Below are positions 58,953-64,000 of a stretch of 64,000 bases of DNA, one piece after another. Numbering within the stretch: the first letter of the stretch is position 1; every line of letters begins with the position of its first letter. The stretch is from Agapanthus africanus (taxonomy: Eukaryota; Streptophyta; Magnoliopsida; Asparagales; Amaryllidaceae). Made by a program: the position numbers and the translations under genes. The DNA lies in NCBI GenBank assembly GCA_030015575.1, contig JASDDO010000019.1:512960986-513024985 (forward strand), given 5' to 3'. The notes under the pieces were generated by a model. That model did no database searches. It saw nothing but the letters and a program-made list of their open reading frames with translations, and had not been told where the DNA came from.

Positions 58953-61900
58953 TGTCACGACCCAAAATATTAGCTCGCGACCAGCACTTGAATCACGCGA
59001 CGTCTACAGGCGTAACGTAATTCAAGCTGAAACCCAGAAATCAAAACCTTTTTTTTATGAATAAAGAGGTGATGTGTAACATTTTAAAAATAATTAAATA
59101 ATTAATTAAATAAATAAAATCGTTTAAGTGAATTTTATAATTTTCGGTAAAGTAAAACGTAGTTTTCATAAAACTAAACCGTAATTATTTTCACTATAAA
59201 TTTAAAAATACCTATTTTAATTATGTTATTACTAGTAAATGGTGTTTATTTAGCCACTTATAAATTTTTAGTTTAATTAAATATTTTTCTTAAATTAATT
59301 ATTTTAAATATTAACATAAACTTTATTTTTACACTAAATTAGTGTAAATTACAAATTTGAATGGGTTAAATTTGCAAAAATGAACCATTGCATCTTAGAA
59401 TCAAGTGTGTTTCATGCAAAATTTATTTTCAAAATTTTACAATGGTTCTAGACCATTCTAGGTCAAATGGAGTGAAGAAAATAAAGAATTTTTAAATAAA
59501 TTCATGAAAAGACTTAATGGTGTGATATTTTTGTGAAACCTTCTACACTTTTCTTCACCTTTTCTCACTCTCCTCTCTTTTCCTTACCTCATGGCCGGCC
59601 TCACCTCTATGGGCAGCCCCAAAAATTTCCCCCCATCATTTTTGCATTAAAAATCATCAAAATTCATCAAAAATTCATAAAAAATCCACAAAATCCTAAT
59701 AAATTCCTACCCTCTATTCCTTGCTCATCTTTACATGGATTTTGGAGATGGAAAGCATTCATTTTGGAGGCTTATTTTCATGTTTGGATTTCATGTTGTG
59801 GAGGTATAAATCTTCTTCATTTGATTTATTGTTATTAGATGTTTCATTTAAGCATAATTAGATTTAATAAATAATTTCTATCTACAAGTTTTAAAATTCA
59901 AGTTAGGATTTATAAAATTAAGTTATGGTTTTTATTAATTAATTAGGGTTATAATAACTAGTTTAAAATTTTTACAAGTGGAAAATCTTGTATGGATGAT
60001 ATATTGTAAATTGTTTATCCAAAATTGTTTAAATTAATCCATTTTGCAAACTAGATTTCTATATATTGTATATATTGGTGAGATAAAATTCCAATTAATG
60101 TTTGTAACACTATATTGTGGTTTTAATGACGATATTAACTTGCTGGTGGAATGAAAAACTTAAATTGGTTACTAGTTTCTATTGATAATTGAAAAAATAC
60201 TAATAAAAATGCGATTTTGCTAACTAGATTTTGGAAATTCTTAAATAAATGAAATTTAAAATATAATTTATGGTTTCATTATATCATTATCATCATGAAT
60301 TGTAGTTTAATGCATTAATTCATGCAAAATCCAGTTTAGATGTGATATTGTGAAATTTTCCTTAAAAGTATCGAAATCGGGCAAGTTTGCAAACTAGAAT
60401 TTTCAAACTAATATAAATTAGGGTGTTAAAATTATAGTGATAGTTTATATAGTCTAGTTATGCTAATTAATGAATATTATGACCATTAGTTTCTTTTAAA
60501 CATCAAGTTTTGAAGTAAAACGGTATATATTGGTGTTTTCGGGTTTTACGGAATCGGACGATTTGAACGATTTTTAGGGTTTCGATGGATTAAATCATGT
60601 TTTATATTATAAGCAATGAGTTTTTTTAAACTACAAGTTGTTTGCTGATGTTTATCTCGATCAATCGGCGTTTGTACGCCGACATCGAGCGATATTTAGT
60701 TCTTTTGCATGAGCGGGACATAGGTTCTAACCTATGCGCGTTCCGTGCGTCGTTTTGACTTTTGTCCGTGATTCAGTTTACGATACTATATATATGTTTG
60801 CGTATAGGTACCCCTCACGTGGACTGCGGGCGATGAAGAAGAGGATGGCGACATCATTTTCGACAGACAAGGACCAGGTGAGTAGATGTATAACTACGGG
60901 GGAAAGTCGGGTGGATGGCGTTTAGCACCCCCGCAAATGTAGAATAGGGATAGTACTTATTGTCATTAGGAAGCCAGACGTGACCTTAGATTCTTGATGA
61001 ATAGGACCCTAGTAATGACCCTAGGTTGAACTAGACTGATTTAGAAAGAGCATACCAGAGGATGAATACCTTGGAAGAGATTCGTAGGTTTCAGGTAGAT
61101 ACACACACACGCACACACTGAGACTTGACGTGGTGTATACGTGTATGTATATATATATATATAGGACTAGGTGTAGGTATATATATATACACAATACGTA
61201 TATGTGATACAAGGAAGTGATATGATACACGGGGATGAAACAATATAACTGGGCTGATGCCGTGATTCTTGGCTATACAGTCGTGTTATGATGTTAGCGG
61301 ATCATTAGAAAATAAGATAATGGATTTGTATACTTGAACAATAATAAAGGGTGGTGATGATATTGAAGTATATGGGACTCTAAAATAGAACCCAGACCGT
61401 AACCTATGCCTGAAATTCTGATATGATATCATATAGGTGTGACTTGATTACGACATCATATAGGTGTGACTTCATTTCGATATCATATATGTGTGAATTG
61501 ATTACGATATCATATAGGTGTGACTTGATCACGATATGATCTAAGTGTGACTTAATCACAATATGATACTTATGACATGATATTTCTGAGGATAAATTAA
61601 CGATGTATATTTATGCTGACAATGACATATGATTGATGTATGCGATTACAGTATAGCACCTTGATCTTGACATGTGTTGATGATGATATTATATGAATGG
61701 TGTGACACGTAGGTGATACTTGACCCGTACCCCGATATTGGGATGCCGTACGATGGATTTTACCGTACGAGGCATAGATATGATGATTGATCCGTACTCT
61801 TGATTCAAGGAAGCCGTACTACGTACGTGACGCTATTGAGGCTGGATCGCTGACTATTAGAGATATGGATTCAGACCTTAGATGGACTCTTATTTCATAT

Positions 61901-63759
61901 TGACTAGTTTCTTAGGTTTAGTTCCTTAGGAGGTTAGATGGACACTAGTTTAGGCTCGAGTCATATAGTTGTAGTTATACTTGTATATCACAGATGAGTG
62001 GTTATTACACATCCGTCTTTACATTCATACCGTAATCATTATGGTGCATGTTCATTCATATGTTTCTATAATCAGAATAAAACTTTGCCTGTTAGGACAC
62101 CAGCACCATTACCGATGATGCGCATATTCCACGCACACTTATTTGCCGGCTCACACACATCATCATCGGTAATTGCTATGTCACATACACTTTAGATCAT
62201 ATTATCTTTTATTGATACAATCAGCTAACAGCTAGATCGATATAATATTGTGATTATCTCTGGTGTTAATATAGACATGGTATTTATTACTTAGACATTT
62301 CATGTATTCGCATTTTCATGTTATCATGCAGTATTATCGGGCATATGCCGACACTTATCATATACTTACTCATGATTTTGGGATTTTGGATTTCTATGAG
62401 ATTTCTGGATTTTTGGGGAAAACCGCAAGAATATATAAAAACTTCTCTCTCTCTCCTCCACTCTTTTTTAAAAACATAAGATACGGTTTTCTCGTGATGT
62501 ATGTGTCGTCCACCATGAGATTTCATGTTTTCTGTTGGATTTCGAGACCCTATTCGAGGAGTGGATGAACCATCTCGGGTACATGGTGGGCCCGGTATGG
62601 TACCCCGGGGCAAGAAGATCGAGTTGTAGACGATGAGCCTGGCAGGGGAGGACTGCCTACCGGTGATGTCTGGCGCGGCGGATATCCGGAGGATACCGAC
62701 CATTGTCGTGAGATTTGATGATATGGGCCGATCCGGACTGACGAAGCCCAAGATATTGAGACTATGAGACATTGAGATTATGAGGTATTGAGACTTGAGA
62801 TTTACATGTTTTGTGTCGATGCTTGACACGGATTTCCATGGATTTCATCGTTGATATTTCAGATTTCTATACACATTTTACCATGATAAAAGTTAAAGAT
62901 TTCTTATACAGATATATCTAGATTTCAGGATTGGTTATTTCACATTCATGGTGCATGCATACTCATTCACATGACATAGTTCTATATGAGGCACTGATAC
63001 GAGCACGGAGCATTTGCACTTACACGTAGCTTTTTATCCTGTCTTTACTTGATGACTAGTAGTATATTAGTATATTATTATGACCTAAGACAGCGTCGTG
63101 CATTCGATTTCTTTTCGCAGATATCTTCTACTTACGAGTTGGCAACTCACCCCCGTTGTGCCAAATTTTATTACAGGTTCGATGTATAGGTTTTCCTGGC
63201 AGCTTGCTGGCACATCTTTTCATTCAGGGTGATTTGCACGGTAGGTTGGTTCACTTGTATCTGGACCGCCATTGTTGTTTTATTATTTCATTTGTATCTA
63301 GAAAACTCCATCAACCAAACTTGTATTACTTGATAGTTTACTGGATCAGTTGTTTATTTCGACCTTAGTGTCGCGCTTGTATTATTATGATATCTGGTGG
63401 TTTTGTTTTCTTTTGAGTTTTGAGCCTCGCCCTTTGGCGTTGTATACTATTGTGCATTGATGTGGTTGTTTCCGCCTTTTGGCATAGAGCTATCTCCCGT
63501 ATGGGGATGCTTTTTATTGTTTGTATATATATTATTCTTGTTTATACCCGTTTGGGGCCAGTTTTTACAAAGGAGACTCTGCCGAAATTTTTGAGAAAAT
63601 TGGATGTTGCTTTTAAACTTGTTTTCTACATGTTTTCCTTTACTTCTTCTTCTTTTTAAGGTTTAGATTTCTGGGCTTCGGCTTACTTAGGTTACGTTGC
63701 GCCTCTAGACGCATCGTAATCTAAGTGTCAGTCACGTTCCGTAATTTCGGGTCGTGACA
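58953..63759 (+). repeat. Del/Tekay-like LTR C2, complete
   Basis: 4807 bp from TGTCACGACCC to GGGTCGTGACA. The 11-base ends are inverted copies of each other. Inserted in the D2 leader; CTAGC (58948-58952) is the presumptive target duplication. A 27-bp minisatellite lies at 61425-61570 and a dinucleotide tract at 61101-61200. No domain found in the short frames. It is the 5' LTR, since a primer site follows. Similar throughout to C1 but clearly older divergence than between paired LTRs, so a separate insertion. Confidence 0.87.
61425..61570 (+). repeat. 27-bp minisatellite in LTR C2
   Basis: Five units of exactly 27 bp starting GAYATCATATAGGTGTGAC or a variant at 61425, 61452, 61479, 61506 and 61533, with a partial sixth at 61560. 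Not present in C1. Confidence 0.88.
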
Positions 63760-64000
63760 AAGTTGGTATCAGAGCGCTAGGTTTAACCTTGTATAAGTCT
63801 AGGTGACCCTTGGTTGATGGAGTAGGCGACTTAGGTTGAGTGACGTACCGTGGGTATGATCCACAGCATACTTACGATACGCTACTCTTCTTAAGTAGCC
63901 TTAGGATGTACATTTGTTTGCACCGCATTTCATTCGTTCCTTTGATCTATTTTCGTCGATATCCGAGGGTGGTTTCTGTTACCACGGGCGCACGGGCAGA
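63760..64000 (+). other. Primer site and start of leader of C2
   Basis: Primer site TTGGTATCAGAGC at 63763-63775, one base different from C1. The leader matches 40950-41280. Element continues beyond the window. Confidence 0.82.

Noticed and set aside
61425..61570. Regularly spaced repeats considered as a CRISPR array
   Set aside because: Units are contiguous 27-bp minisatellite repeats without unique spacers, inside a plant LTR.

Overview
The window is plant nuclear DNA made up, as far as I can read it, entirely of nested LTR retrotransposons. I found no host gene, tRNA, rRNA or CRISPR array. The plant origin follows from Ty1/copia elements primed by initiator-tRNA-Met-type sites (TGGTATCAGAGCC), an Athila/Tat-like Ty3/gypsy gag-protease, and very long TGTCACGACCC...GGGTCGTGACA LTRs of the Del/Tekay chromovirus type. 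The species cannot be named from this. The density of elements inside elements and the C-to-T-type stop codons suggest methylated, gene-poor heterochromatin (inference).

Layout, left to right. 1-1789: 3' part of a plus-strand copia LTR (A-prime), tail to tail with copia element A (minus strand, 1790-12065; LTRs 1790-3899 and 9931-12065; broken gag-pol 3955-7860). 12066-14024: remnants of two more minus-strand copia LTRs and one leader (I, H). 14025-14200 and 36046-36741: halves of an LTR (G) split by element E (14201-36040, target duplication TTGAC). E has itself been hit twice: copia element B1 (14643-24470, duplication ATACC) lies in its first LTR, and the Athila-like gag-protease-only element F (minus strand, 27394-36022, duplication GTACA) lies in its truncated second LTR. 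36742-41331 continuing after 51665: a Del/Tekay-like LTR and leader (C1), split by copia element B2 (41332-51660, duplication CAGGG). 51666-52847: a mosaic of degraded pieces. 52848-58952: LTR D1 with a second element D2 inserted in it. 58953-64000: a second Del/Tekay-like LTR (C2, 4.8 kb) inserted in the D2 leader.

No element here encodes a complete set of proteins. A has about seven in-frame stops and at least three frameshifts. F keeps only gag and protease, with two UAG stops. B1 and B2 contain a collinear but ruined copia gag-pol. B2 nevertheless has LTRs differing at only about 11 of 2306 positions by hand count, and B1 and B2 share lesions, so this lineage probably moved as a defective template copied in trans.

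The most interesting signal is non-coding. Across A, B1, B2, D, E and H the LTR and long leader hold an ordered set of potential RNA structures: twin LTR hairpins; a pair of GC-rich palindromes about 200 nt after the primer-binding site; a CGTTAG/CTAACG hairpin; a three-hairpin array; and, before gag, a pyrimidine tract ending in AG. Several stems keep pairing through paired substitutions, and they persist in B1/B2 where the coding sequence has collapsed. The GC-palindrome pair also occurs in the unrelated F element. All identities and alignments were made by eye.
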